64,000 bases of DNA from Serinus canaria (lineage: Eukaryota > Chordata > Aves > Passeriformes > Fringillidae), in assembly GCF_022539315.1 (NCBI RefSeq), contig NC_066313.1, positions 70,125,934 to 70,189,933 on the forward strand, read 5' to 3'. The notes under the pieces were generated by a model that did no database searches, was not told where the DNA came from, and saw nothing but the letters and a program-made list of their open reading frames with translations. This document shows, piece by piece, positions 24,758 to 37,100 of the stretch (its first letter is position 1; each line of letters starts with the position of its first letter). The position numbers and the translations under genes were made by a program.

Positions 24758-25418
24758 ATTAAGGTGGCAGTGTGCCCAGGACAAGAAGGCCAATGATATT
24801 CTGGTTTGTAACAGAAATAGTATGGCCAGCAGGACCAGGCAGGTGATACTTCCTCTGTGCTTGGCACTGGTGAGGCCACACCTTGAATCTTTGTTCATAT
24901 CTGGGATGCTCAGCTCAGGAGGGACATTGAGGTGCTGGAGTGTGTCCAGAGAAGGGCAGTGAAACTGCTGAAGGGCCTGGAGTGAATGGCCTGTGAGGAG
25001 TGCCTTAGGGAGCTGGGGATGTTTAGCCTGGAGAAAAGGAGGCTTAGGAGAGAAATCTCTCTCATTATCCTTCTCCACAACTACCTGAAAGGAGGTTGTA
25101 ATCAGATGGGGTTTGGCCTCTTCTCCCAGGCAATCAGCAATAGGACAAAAAGACACAGTCCTAAAGTGCACTAGAGTACCTTTGGGTCGGACATCAGGGA
25201 GAATTTCTTTAGAGATAGTGGAATGGGCTGCCCAGGGAGGTGATCAAGTCACTGTCCCTGGAAGTGTTTATGGAAAGACTGTTGTGGGAAAGACTGGATG
25301 AGTCACTCTCCCTTCAGGTATTTATGGAAAGCATGGTCTGGTTGACATAGTGGTGTTTGGTTATAGTTTGGGCTTGGTGATCTTAGAGGTCTTTTCCAAC
25401 CTGATTGATTTTGTACCA
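24758..25418 (+). mobile_element. CR1 LINE, 5'-truncated 3' segment
   Basis: A plus-strand CR1 copy of about 660 bp. It starts in the region coding '[12 protein letters not shown]', continues through '[16 protein letters not shown]'-like sequence (with a frameshift), and then '[19 protein letters not shown]' and 'LHNYLKGGCNQMGFGLFSQ' (24986-25174). The C-terminal coding part is disrupted by a stop after 'SPKVH'. Near 25245-25340 a segment containing 'gtcactgtccctggaagtgtttatggaaag' -like sequence is repeated in diverged form, an internal duplication. The 3' end is near 25415 ('cttttccaacctgattga'). The tail lacks a clean ATTCTATG array. It is not functional. Confidence 0.92.
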
Positions 25419-26328
25419 TGAAAAAAAAAATACTCCATGTTAAATAATAACATTCCCTTAATTTGGACAAAAATTGTAATCAATTTTGCCTCATTCCATT
25501 ATAAACTACTAGTACTTTAAAAACCTGCAAGGCTTTCTTGCCACTCAATGTCTTCTATAATTGCCAGATTTTTATCATCTTGTCCTTTGCTTTTTTTACC
25601 ATTTAGCTTTTCAGTTTACAAAAAGATAGTTATGCCAACATCCTCAGTGCCAAATCCACCCTTTAAAAATATTTGTACAGACCAAAAATATACAACATAA
25701 ACACTAATGTCAACATATTTTTGATGCCATGCAAAGTCCATAAGCAAATTTAAAGACAAGCAAGAATTGTTTCTTGCAGCCATACAAGTTTATGGGGTTT
25801 AATGTTCATTTTATTAAGCCATAATCACTAAATGTCTAGAAGTGTTTTAGGGGGTATTTTTTCTTTGTGTATTTTTGTGTTTTGGTAGGGTTTATTTCCC
25901 CCCAGAGGTATGCCTCAGGATAGACATTTCCTTTTAAAATAGGCAATTCTAGTCACTCACATACAATGAAGAAACCCAAAAAGCTCTCTATTCAGTCAAT
26001 TATTTTTTAGTGAGAGTGAAGAGTTTCATTAACATTCTACAGATTTCACCTGAAATTGTTTTGTCTCATCCACTGAAAAATGCAATACCTAAAAAATGGT
26101 TGACATGTTTATGAACTGGAGAAATAGTGTTGAGTAACTCGAGCCAGTAAGACAAAATATGAGCTGTTTTGTAAGACAGTGCTATTCCATTCAGAGAGCT
26201 GAGTGGGATACTGTATACATGGAGGAAGACTTGAATTCTTATAAATCTTCCCAGTCTTTGAAAGATTAACAGAATGAAGGTGAAAGTTTAAACTTTGCCT
26301 TTTTTTTTCCTCTGTCCTGGTTCCTGAG
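25419..26328. other. AT-rich spacer without recognised genes
   Basis: About 0.9 kb separating two CR1 pieces. No open frame, RNA gene or repeat family is recognised. Confidence 0.55.
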
Positions 26329-26392
26329 AAGGGGATGGACCTCCCTCTCTCTCTATGATTCTATGATTTTATGATTCTTTGATTTATGGACA
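26329..26392 (+). mobile_element. Probable CR1 3' tip with ATTCTATG-type tail
   Basis: The short stretch 'aggggatggacctcc' followed by 'ctctatgattctatgatttt' looks like the last few dozen bases of a CR1 element: the 'gttggacctgatgacctcc' end plus the octamer tail found at CR1 3' ends. It is too short for subfamily assignment. A chance simple repeat is the alternative. Confidence 0.5.
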
Positions 26393-26546
26393 TTTAATTG
26401 ACATTTCACAGGAGTGGCCCATAGACTAAGGAAATTATATCTTTATATTTATCAAGGCTGAGAAGTGGTGTGGTTGTTATTGAGCATATATTGGATAATA
26501 TACGACCTGAGCAGGATGAAAATGGCGTGGAATGAGCAGTGGAGAA

Positions 26547-27164
26547 TATAAGGGCTTTGGGAAAGGTAGAGTTGATTTTCATTCACAATAGCTCATATGG
26601 GTCTGTGTTTTGGGTTTATGCTGGAAATGGTGTTGATAACACAGGTGTGTTTCCATTGTTGCTGAGCAGGGTTTACACAGAGACAAGGGCTGATCTTTTC
26701 AACCTGCTGGACCAGTGAGCAAGGCAAGGGTGTGCAAGAAGATGAGAGGCAGGATAGATGGGACAAGTGACCCCAGCTGAACGAAAAGATAATGTATATC
26801 CTGTTATATTGCTGATCATGATCAGTAAAAGATGAAGAGCACGTGTGTCTGGAGGGTTTTGCTCAAACACTGGATGTGCGTTATTTGTTTGGTTGTGTAT
26901 CATTGTTTGCATTTACAGTACTTGCCTTTCTTGGGTTTTATTTTTTTAACTTGGTTATTTTCCTTTTCATTACAATTTACCATAATTTTTGTTATTATTA
27001 TAATGTTATTATTCTTATTAAAATTTCAATTATTAAACTATTCTTCACTCAACTAATTTTTCTCATTTTTACCCTTCCAGTTCCCTTCCCCTCATCCCAC
27101 TGGAGCATGAAGTGAGCAAGTCAGTATGCAGTGTTTAGTTGATGACTGAGGTTAAACCAGACTG
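26547..27164 (+). mobile_element. Old solo LTR of an avian endogenous retrovirus
   Basis: About 618 bp matching, from memory, an abundant avian LTR family. The U3-like start includes 'tagagttgattttc' and 'ggtgttgataacacagg'; the middle has 'gaccccagctgaacgaaaag'; the end has 'cccttcccctcatcccac' and 'gaggttaaaccag'. The ATTAAA at 27032-27037, in a 'caattattaaactattctt' context, serves as the polyadenylation-signal position and sets the plus orientation. The terminal TG and CA are eroded and no target duplication is evident, so the copy is old. The expected CRE/TATA core is replaced by a 14-bp palindrome (ctgatcatgatcag, 26812-26825). It is the same family as the minus-strand copy at 49207 and probably related to those at 51606 and 58165. 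Confidence 0.85.
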
Positions 27165-28582
27165 TTTTAAAGTAACAAAAAAAGAGTAGAATGGGGAAAA
27201 ATTGATATAAATGTGGGTTTAAATTGAATTTCAATTTTATCATTATAAGGATAATGGATGTGACATTTTCTCACACACTCATTTTTATTTTCAAAAGTTT
27301 ATAAATCTTATTCAATGGTTACATCTGCCTTTATGTACCTCAAAAACCTCTAAAACCTGAATTCTGGATTATGTTGCAATTTTTTTTTCATAATGAGCTT
27401 AAAGTTCATTGTGATCATACAAAAGAAGAGCTGCTCATGTAACTATGCCATGAGTCAGCTGTGTTCAAACAAATCAGCATGTTTCAATGGAGAATAATGT
27501 GGAAAACATTCTGCTGCCTCTGTGTACATAAATGACTGCTAAAAATTGGAGAGAAAAGCTCCATATTTTGTTGCAAATATTTATATACAAAGCTGGCTTT
27601 TAAAGCTCTGTCTCAAGAATTTTCCATTCACAAACCTTCTACCTTGTGCAGAGATTGGGCAAGAAAGATATGTATGCTTGAAAGCAGAGGAAGGTAATTA
27701 TTGACTAATGCACACAGCAAAGAGCTAAGATGAGCAAGCTGTTGGGCTGAGCATTAAGTGTTCACCATCTCTGTAACACATCCTTTGAGCTTTTGCTGGC
27801 CAAGCAGTTGTCAGTCAGGCTGGGAAGGGTCAGGCCCTATTACTCTTTGAAAGGGGATAATCCTCAGTGCTGCTGAGTTTCCATCTTTTGATTTTCATTT
27901 TTTTCCTTTAAAATTTTTGATTTTTCATGTTAGTTTTTTACCTCTTCAGCTGCTTAAGTATACACACTTCAACAATGTCACCACAGCTTGCAATTTTACA
28001 TTTTCTTATCTTTCATGGCTCTAGTTTAGGTGCTTTCTCACAGTTTAGCACTTTTCCCAGATGTCTGAGCCAAGGCTATAACGCTGTGCTATATCAAAAC
28101 TAGGTCATGATTCACAAACAGCTGAATCTCTAAGAGGAGGATTACAATTTCACCTTCATCAGAATAATAAATATCCAACTTAATAAAACTCTGATCATCT
28201 TGGAGAAGTAAAGGATCTCTAGGGAGATCCACTCATATGATTATTCAACAGGTCAGAATGCTTCATTCCTAACTTCAAGCACTGAGGTAAACTGGACTAA
28301 CGTTTATCTGAGAGAAAGCCACCTGGTAATCACATAAGGATGGAAATCAAAGACATTTTCACATGTACACAAAAACTGAAGGATCCCACCAAGACATCTC
28401 ACTATTGTTAAAAAAACAGACCAAAAACACCCCACACCAAAACAAGCAAGAACAACCACTCAAACAAATCCCATCCCTAACCCCAAACCCCAGAATGCCT
28501 CACCGTGTTTTCTCTATGCATGCCTGAAATGACTGTCTAGAATTTATTTATGTAATGTATTTGAGAAATGAGAAAGAATAAG

Positions 28583-28588
<6 letters not shown>

Positions 28589-28624
<36 letters not shown>
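28589..28624. repeat. (TA)18 microsatellite
   Basis: An uninterrupted 36-bp TA dinucleotide array in AT-rich DNA. It is likely to be length-variable and prone to cruciform extrusion. Confidence 0.95.
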
Positions 28625-28627
<3 letters not shown>

Positions 28628-31600
28628 ACTGAATTAATGAAGACTGAAGTTTTACAATATAGCTATTAAAGTCCTCCTCTAAGACTGTTCCTTTTCTCAC
28701 ATAATGAAAAAGGGACCGACTGAACGAAATGAAACATAAGAAATAACAAATGTAAAAAAGGAAATGCTTTTTTCACAGAGGATTAAATTAATCCCATGGA
28801 ACTTGAACTGTTGTTAAAGTTGATTTTTCCTACAGGGACATTGATGGAATTTCCATTGTTCATTCAACAGAAGACAACAAAAAATTGTATTGCTGAGTTC
28901 TTTTTATCAGGACAAAAATAAAAAAAATATTGTAAGGTGAATTAGGGTAAAAACTGATGGATGGACTGAAGAGGTTTGACAAGGACCTTGACTGATATGA
29001 AGCATTCTGACTTTTAAGAAAAGAATAAAAAACTTATGCAGCTAATCTAATAAGAAGTATTTCAGGAGGAGTTTTCAATGTCCATGCAAATAGCTTCAGA
29101 ACTATATTTTCCAACTAAAGTAAAGAACTGCAAACAGCCAAAAATTGTAGACTATAAATTACTCACCATTTCTAGATTTGTTGTGTGGACTGCTTACTTA
29201 CACAGTAGTTCATGTTCTAACTATGTCATGAGTTAGCTTTGTTGTTCGCTACTTGTCACCATTCTAATTTTCCCTTTTCTTGTGAGGGCCTGAAAGTTTT
29301 GGCATTAAATAGTTTTAAGGCTTATTCAGTATTATATTTTAAAACATACCTGATCTACCAATAAAATAAGATGTAGGTTCTCTTCTATCAGGTAAGGTTG
29401 CTTCAGTTTGCACTTTATTCCATAGCACTCTTCAGCCACAGCATTTTCATTAATTTTCTGACTTGTAGAATATAGGCTGGAGACACTTAAATGTGGTCTT
29501 TTTCAAATTTCCTCTTGGTCTCTGTTAAGGAAATTAGACATATCTGGGAAATTATCCCAACATTATTAACAAATCAAATAAATTAAATATAGTTGAACTA
29601 AACTGTGAGAAGATATTATTCCATTAGCAATGTGTGTGTCTCAAACTGTGAAACCGAAGGTCCTATTTAGCACCTTGATTAGATAGTGATAATTCTTAAT
29701 ATATTTTTGTTGTATAGTTGAAAAGTACTGAATATTTTATTTTGAATATTGAAAGAGTGATTTTCTTGAGATTGGTAATAATAGTAGTTTCCATTCCATT
29801 TGAGAAGTCAAAGAGTGCAAACTCTCAAAAGCATAAAAAAAACTGCCAAAAGAGATAAACCACCTTTAAATCAGAAATCAGTTTTTTTTTTTTCTCTCTT
29901 TATCTTATAAAACAGCACTGTACTTTCTACAATATTTATGCTTACTTCTCTACTACCCATGGAGCATAGGGAAACAACAACATAGACATGTGTGTTTCTC
30001 TTGGGATATCAGTAAAATAAGAGAAAAAGATCAAGTCCTAGCTTGCAGCTAGTTGAATAAAAATGAAAATTTAGACAGAAAAAAACAGTGTTGGCATAGC
30101 TACTCTAGGTAAATGTATTCACTGATTATCCATTACCCACATGAGAAAAGTGTGACATTTAAGTACAATTAGAAAATTGAAAAAGTAGTGTCTATAACAG
30201 CGTAATGACTCCAACCATCAGTAGACTTTTGGGGTCGGGGAGGAATGGAGCTGTTAACTCCTTCCTTCCATCAATGGCCACTTCACTGACTTCTGGATTG
30301 CAAACCAGCATTTTTATTCTGAATAGAATTCTGTGTGATAGGTTCTGGACCAGCAGCTCCTTTCCCAAAAAATGAGTCAAGCTAGATTCTTAGAAGCACC
30401 AAGAGCAGAGCAAACTGGCTCTGCTTCAGAAGTAAGAGATGGGGTGTCAAGAAAACTGACAACTACCATGCTTAAATATTTGACTAAAGTTGTCCTGAAT
30501 GCGACTAAAGAGAAGGTACAAACCTTGCTGGGCAAGTGCTAAGCTAAGTGCAAGAAGATTGAAAGAGTCCTGCCACCTAAAACCAGCTATTTTCATCTAT
30601 GCAACCTTTCCAATCTAGTGCTGATGTTAGATTGTACCAATTTTTACACAGTCTGTCAGTCTTAGTTAAATTGCACCTTAGTTTGGCATCTCCATGGATG
30701 TCATTTCGTCCAAGTCTCTTTTAATTTCCTCAGCTTCACTCTTGAGACCAAATGCCTTTTCAATTCAAGGATTTTAAGCTAAGTTATTGCAGGTGGAACA
30801 GTGTAACAGCTGCCAAGCGTAGCATGGGTTTCTGGGGACTTTTCCATTATTTCAGTGTTTGAATGGTGGACTGGAATGTGACTGGAATACATGGGGTGGG
30901 AGGCAAGAGAAGTGGGGTTTTGTTGTGGCTTAGAACAATACTACTTGGAGTGAATCACTGAGTTGTCTGCTGGTCTGGGTTTGGTTCTCACCACAGCACA
31001 GTGTTTGATGGTGTGAACAGGATTCCCTTTGTGTGAGGTGCTCTAGCAGGAGAACAAATGTGTTCCACACAGTGGACATGAAGTCTACAGAAGCAGATGA
31101 GAGGTTGATGTAAAGACTATAGTGTGGATTTTGCAAATAACAGGGATGCAAAAACCCCAACATTTCAGCCAACAGGAGCACTCCTAATGCCTTGCACAAA
31201 GGGTTTATATAAATGAGTTGAAAGACAAAAGCATTCCTTGGCAGAGCATAAGCCCATAATGGACTCAAAACAGTTCTGATCTCCTGTGACATTGAGTACA
31301 TTTACCTTGCCAAGGGGAATGAGTTCCAACACAGGACATCTGATGGTTCAGAAAGTTTAGCTGCTAATTTATGTCCTACTTCTAGTTTTGAGGAATACAA
31401 GTAGCCCCACAGAGACAGCTCTGCTGTGCAGGGAACCAGCCTTAGACAGTGTCACTGTGAGACAACTGCTGCCAAATAGCCTCAGGGCAAAGACTCAGTC
31501 CTGGTCTTCTTTTATTTAGTGGAATAGAAAGAGTTATGGAGATCTTGGGTAAGAAGTGAGCTTCATGGTTAGTCCACAGAAGACTCTGCTACTCCCTTGT

Positions 31601-33182
31601 GCTGTCAAGTCTATTTATAGACCTTTGTACAGAACATTTTTTCTCACCTTAAATATTATTTATGAAGTTGAGTTTAAAGAACTGGGAGGGGCAAACAACA
31701 GCAAGAAATGCTTCCCATTGCCACTCTTAAAAACAGCATCCACAAAGATTCTTGCAGTCTTTTCCTGACTACAAAACACATTCTGTTTTCCCAGAAAGAA
31801 AGGTGCAACTCACATTTGACCCTTCCAAGTATATAAAAACCACTATATTGGTTTTTAGTAACCTCTTCTGCATAGAACAGCTTAGAAAAATCAGTCCTTT
31901 GAAAGCACATGCACCTCCAACTCTGCATTACTAATAAACTTATGATGTACCAAGCCTCTTTTGATTACTTTTTTATCTAGAAGATCATTTTACCACTTGC
32001 ACAGAAATGTTTTCTCTCTAACCTCTTCTAGCAAGCTGGCTGAGACATGGCTGCCACTCCTTTAAACCCCTTAGGCAGTGTCTGTTTCATGTTTGTAGAA
32101 AGAAGGGAGATGAGATGCAGAAAACTTAGTTATAGACAAGTGCTAGCAAATGTGCATAGTCCTTATTGGTTAGAAACATGTGGTGGGACTGGATTAATAT
32201 GAGATGATGTTTTATCTGCAGAGCAGCCAGCTTTTAAAGCATAGCTGGAGACAGTCAGAAAATACCATTTCTTACTGAAGAAGAATTATGCCTGTGATAG
32301 GGCTGGAAATGTACTGATCCTACATGAATGTCTATGGCTATGGGAATGCTCATGAAACAAGCTCTGATTTCCTGCCCTTTTGATGCTGAGCATGCTTCAT
32401 AGGAATTTCTCTAATACCATTTTTTTTTCTCTTGGAGGCATTCTAGCACTACATGTGACTTGTTTAAAGGAGTGGTGACTCCTGATGTGTTAACTCCTGA
32501 CATGGGTGCACCCCACTGTTAATGTGGATACCTCAGGGCCTAATAAATTTAATATTTCTCCTCATGGAAAATCTGCATGGGAAGCCATGCCTTCAAAGTA
32601 GGGCTATTCAAATTTTACTATGCAAATAAGAAATGGGGTTGGTGTAAAAAACTGTATATTGAAAGCCACTGAAAGCAAAAGAATTTCTATTTCTACATCT
32701 TTAGCCTCACTGGACATTAGTTCCTTTAGTTTGGGTCTTCCAAATATGGGAGCAAGGAGAGAAAGAACCATCTTATGAATTCATCCTCACATATTTAACA
32801 TCACTATTATTTCAATGTATTTTAGACAGAAGTATCTTTAGATATGGTATTTAAACTTGCAGCAAATATGACTTCTCACCCTTAAAATCTTATATGAATT
32901 AACATATATGCTTGAAAATCAGAATGTCATTCTCCTTTATGGAAAATCAATTAACAGCCACATGCAAATTAAGACTAAGCATTCAATCTTTGATAACACA
33001 GATTTTTGGCAGCCTTTCTGTACTCTACAGTTCTAATTGCCAACAAAATTTGTTATTTTTACGTGTCATGGAAGGGAAATTAAAATACAAATCTTGTATT
33101 CAGGTAATCAAAAATAAAAAATAGAACAATATGTGAAGGAAAATATACAGTAAGTTACTTTTTTTTTTAGTTAGCTGGTGAT

Positions 33183-33202
33183 ACACACACACACACACAC
33201 AC
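33183..33202. repeat. (CA)10 microsatellite
   Basis: Ten CA/AC units, directly followed by a short 'gtatatata' stretch. A simple dinucleotide repeat. Confidence 0.93.
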
Positions 33203-33825
33203 GTATATATAAAATGTGAACCGTTTTGGAGTTTAAGAAATTAAGTTATTTTGCATCCCAGTCATAAATACATGATTGATTCAAGATCTAAGGATCAATA
33301 GTTCTCCATAGAATAGGTTTTTTTCATAATTTTAGTAATTTTTGCCCATGTAGGAAATGTTCTGGTTTCTTTTGGAATTTAGATTTTTCTTTTAGAAAGC
33401 CTAGAAGTCCCATTTAACAAATTCTTAACAGGTTGCTGAAACAGATGGAGTCTACTTGATTTTTCTTGTACAAAACTAAAGACCATTTCTGGTAAAATGA
33501 AAAGTTTTAACCATCTAGAGGCAGTATTTGGGTATTGTTTTAAGATTATGTAGGATAACAACAAATCACCTTTAACTATAAAAAACAGAGGAAAGGATGG
33601 AATAAAAACAGCAGACAACCTAATCTATGGCTAAAGAATACACTGTATTCTTCCACAGAAAACAAAGAAGGTCAGAGAAAAATATAAGGACATCTGCCTA
33701 CAAAAAAACCATGAGCATGGAGAAACAATGAAGCGATACACTTGGGGGAAAAATAACAAAACAAGGGAAAACAAAACAAATAAAATAGCAAAAGAAAAAG
33801 AAAAAAATACAAGGAAAGAGGAAAG

Positions 33826-34195
33826 TGAGAAGAGAAGAGAGAAGAAGAGAAGAGAAGAGAAGAGAAGAGAAGAGAAGAGAAGAGAAGAGAAGAGAAGAGA
33901 AGAGAAGAGAAGAGAAGAGAAGAGAAGAGAAGAGACGAGAAGAGAAGAGAAGAGAGAGAAGAGAAGAGAAGAGAAGAGAAGAGAAGCAGAAGAAGAGAGA
34001 GCAGAGAAGAGAAGAGAAGCGAAGAGAAGAGAAGAGAAGAGCGAGGACAACGGCAAAGCAACGGAAAGACAGAAAATCAAAAGAAAAGAAACGAAAAGAA
34101 AAGAAAAGAAAAGAAAGAAAAGAAAGAAGAAAGAAAGAAAAGAAAAGAAAAGAAAAGAAAGAAAAGAAAGAAAAGAAAAAGAAAAGAAAGAGAAA
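33826..34195. repeat. Composite polypurine microsatellite, (AGAAG)n then (AAAAG)n
   Basis: About 370 bp of nearly pure purine on the plus strand. The first part (about 33826-34050) is built mostly of AGAAG pentamers. A short degenerate bridge (34050-34078) includes the few pyrimidines, and a second part (34079-34195) is built mostly of AAAAG pentamers. The flanking sequence upstream to about 33740 is also A-rich and could be the seed of the expansion. Because pentamers lack stop codons in several frames, both strands show long spurious open frames here (up to 193 codons of Arg/Glu/Lys or Ser/Leu/Phe repeats). These are not genes. Mirror-symmetric purine tracts of this size can form triplex (H-DNA) structures. 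Confidence 0.96.
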
Positions 34196-37100
34196 AACAG
34201 AACAACTAACATTAACTTTACTGACTTGCTTTTGGCACAAAGATGCCAGTGGTATAATAATTGAATAATGTCCTAGACTCCTAAGGGTGCCAAATGCTAA
34301 TGATCAGACATGAGGAAAAGGTGAAAAAAATGAAAGATAGACACGATAAAGATCATAAGAGGAATCAGCCATGTGACTAAAGGAGTTATTAGAACTGCTT
34401 TGCTACATGCATTAGACATTTTTCTTTGATCACAGTGAAGAAAATAAGAATTAAGGTCTTAAATCAATAATTTATGTGTCATAGCTGGAGCAAGACCCAT
34501 TTCTCAACTAAGTAGGTAACACTCTCTAATTCAGAGGAAGTCTTTTACAATTCTTAGCTAGAACAATGGTAGTATTGCCATCACACAGCTATTAAATGCT
34601 TTCTACATCACCTTTCCTTACAGGTATGTCTTTACTGGCTGCTTTATGATAGTACTATCACTGCTCCTTTTTACGAAGCAGTAATGGTCAAGAATAGGAC
34701 TCAAAAATTGCTATAATTTATTAGTAAAAGATAACAATGCAGCAGGGAGATTCGTTTTGATGTTGTCAGTGAATTTTCAGCATAATAAAGAACTGTTGTA
34801 GAATTACAGGACAGAATTCATAATGATTCTGAAATAATTCTTCAAAGGTGATGGAGATTACAATATCTTTATATTGCATTCCCTATGGGCATCTGTGCAC
34901 CACAATTTTGGTTAAAGAAAATAGTGTTGAAGTAGAAATTCCTGCCAGTCCTTTCAGAAACATTCTACAGAAACAAAAGACTACAGTATAGTTTTTAGTG
35001 TCCCACTTTCAATATAGCCAGAATATGCAATGATTGAGCTCATAGGTAGAACACAGCCTCTTATACTCTCTTTCAAACTGTAAAATGTCTTCCCTGGAGA
35101 ATAATCCTCCTTTACTTCTCTGCAGTGCTGCTTTTAGAGTTTTATTGTTATTACTCTACCATTTCTTCAGACTTAGTAACTAAATGTCATTTAAATAAAT
35201 AACACAAAGAAAAGGAACAAACTTGTAGATAAATTGGAATACTGTGCTTCATTTTCTTCCTATATTAGACTATCCCTTTTATCAATGTTTCTACCTCATT
35301 TTCCAGAGTCTGGAATGGTTGGGCTCTCAAAGGCAGTGCATTGAAAAAGGTAGAATAATTCTCTGCTCTCTATATGTGTTCATATAAATTTACAGATTTA
35401 TGTGTGTCTGTGTCTATGTGTATATGCATATGTTTATGTACTCCTTACTTCTCTGATCCTTTCTCCTTATGACAAGATGACTAGTTCTATCTTTCCCAAG
35501 TAGATAAAAAGGATAAAGAGAGATACAGAGACAGGCTTCTGCTCCCCCATCACCCCACAGACTGGATAATCTAGGCTACATGACATATCATGGAGGCTAT
35601 GAGATGGCAGATGGTGATATGCCGCCACAAATACAAACCAATATATTCCAGCTAGGGAATTTAAACATCTTCAATTTCCATTTAGGGCCTAAAAAGATAA
35701 ATATTTTTGACAGATCGCTCCTGCATGCACTTATTTCCTAAGAAAAAAACCTCACACACTAGTGTTTAATTTTTTGAAAAGGAAAACATTACTAAAGAAA
35801 ACCAGAAAAACATGAAGCATTTCAAAGCTTCATTTATACTGAGAGTATATGTAAACGTCACATAAACCTTCACTGAAGTTCTGTGTATCGAGAAGAGTTG
35901 GTTCTATGTACTGTATACATTATATTTCAGTTTATGGAGAATAAACTTTTAAGGAATGTTTAACTTATGTGAACTTAAAACAAAAAAATCAACTAAAACC
36001 CAAACCACTGACTTGTGGCTACATGACTCAAGTCTCTTCCACAACCCTTCTTCTACTGTGCTCAGCCTCTCCTGTAACATCTTAGGCTGAAGATAGTGGA
36101 TACCTGTATCCAAGTAGGGATACTACCTGCTCGAACTAGTACAAGATTTTGATTATTCAAAGCATATTTTGTTTCAGTTCACTTGTGAAACCTTTTTACT
36201 AATAAATCTTACAGATGATTAATACAAATAAGGTAAAAGTTTTCCAATCAAACGGCAAAAAATATTTAAACTAAGAAAAAATAGGTGCTGAATAATTAGG
36301 GAAAAAACAGGTTAATCACTGAAACATTCAAGTTTCTTGTATGGAACATAAAACATACATGAAGATTTATTTATGGTATTTAGGACTTCTGACTTTAAGA
36401 AAATTTTTCAGTGCATGAAGAATTTTGCTGAGTTGAAAGACTGTCTCTCCATTCTGCACATTGAAAGATTTTTTCAAAGAAATTTTAAGCTGGACTGAAA
36501 CCAAAGGGATCATAAGTATTAGTCAGAACAGGGATCTACTCTTTAGTTTATTTTCATCTTGCAGTACAGCTTGCTTCCATCCCCACCCCAGGATTTCCTA
36601 TGGCATTTAGATTCTTACCTTGCTCTTTTGTTTTTTTCTCATTGTGAAAATGATGAAGCTGCCTTAACCCTTAACAAAGAACAAATAATGGGCATATCTG
36701 ACATATTTATTGGTTTAGCCTAACTTTTGGCTTCTTATCTAACCAAATTAGAAAAACAAACCACTAGCTTCTTTCCTAAGAATCCCTTTCTGAAGGAATG
36801 TGCCCCTCTCCATTTATCAGACTAAAAATTAGGTTGCTAGCTTAACCATGTAATCTGGATGCTAAGACCTAGTGTGAAAATTTGAATAGAGTGAACACTT
36901 CTCACTCATTACTGACCTCTTTGTAGTAGTTCTGTCTCCAGGTAGAACATGAATTTAAGTAAAGGAGGGGCTACTTAAGAGTGAGTCAACACCACTCACA
37001 AAGTGCTATGTTCTAGTCTTAAAGACTGAACTGATTTGACACTTCATTTTGGACCTCTATTTATTTGCATCCTCATAACCTTTGACTCTGCTTGGTTTCC

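Larger units (their letters stand above)
27165..33825. other. AT-rich region without recognised genes
   Basis: About 6.7 kb. No coding exon or repeat family is recognised. A 123-codon open frame on the minus strand (30930-31301) lies in a slightly more GC-rich part (30.2-32.4 kb) but has no motif I know. A (TA)n array at 28589-28624 and a (CA)n array at 33183-33202 are listed separately. Confidence 0.6.

Noticed and set aside
24731..25171. 146-codon minus-strand open frame
   Set aside because: It is antisense to a CR1 element that reads on the plus strand, where real CR1 coding similarity is seen.
30930..31301. 123-codon minus-strand open frame
   Set aside because: No motif or family resemblance. 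The local composition is slightly more GC-rich, which lengthens chance open frames.
33631..34268. Several overlapping open frames of 129-193 codons on both strands
   Set aside because: They lie over the pentamer polypurine microsatellite. Their products are repeated Arg/Glu/Lys or Ser/Leu/Phe strings caused by the repeat lacking stop codons.
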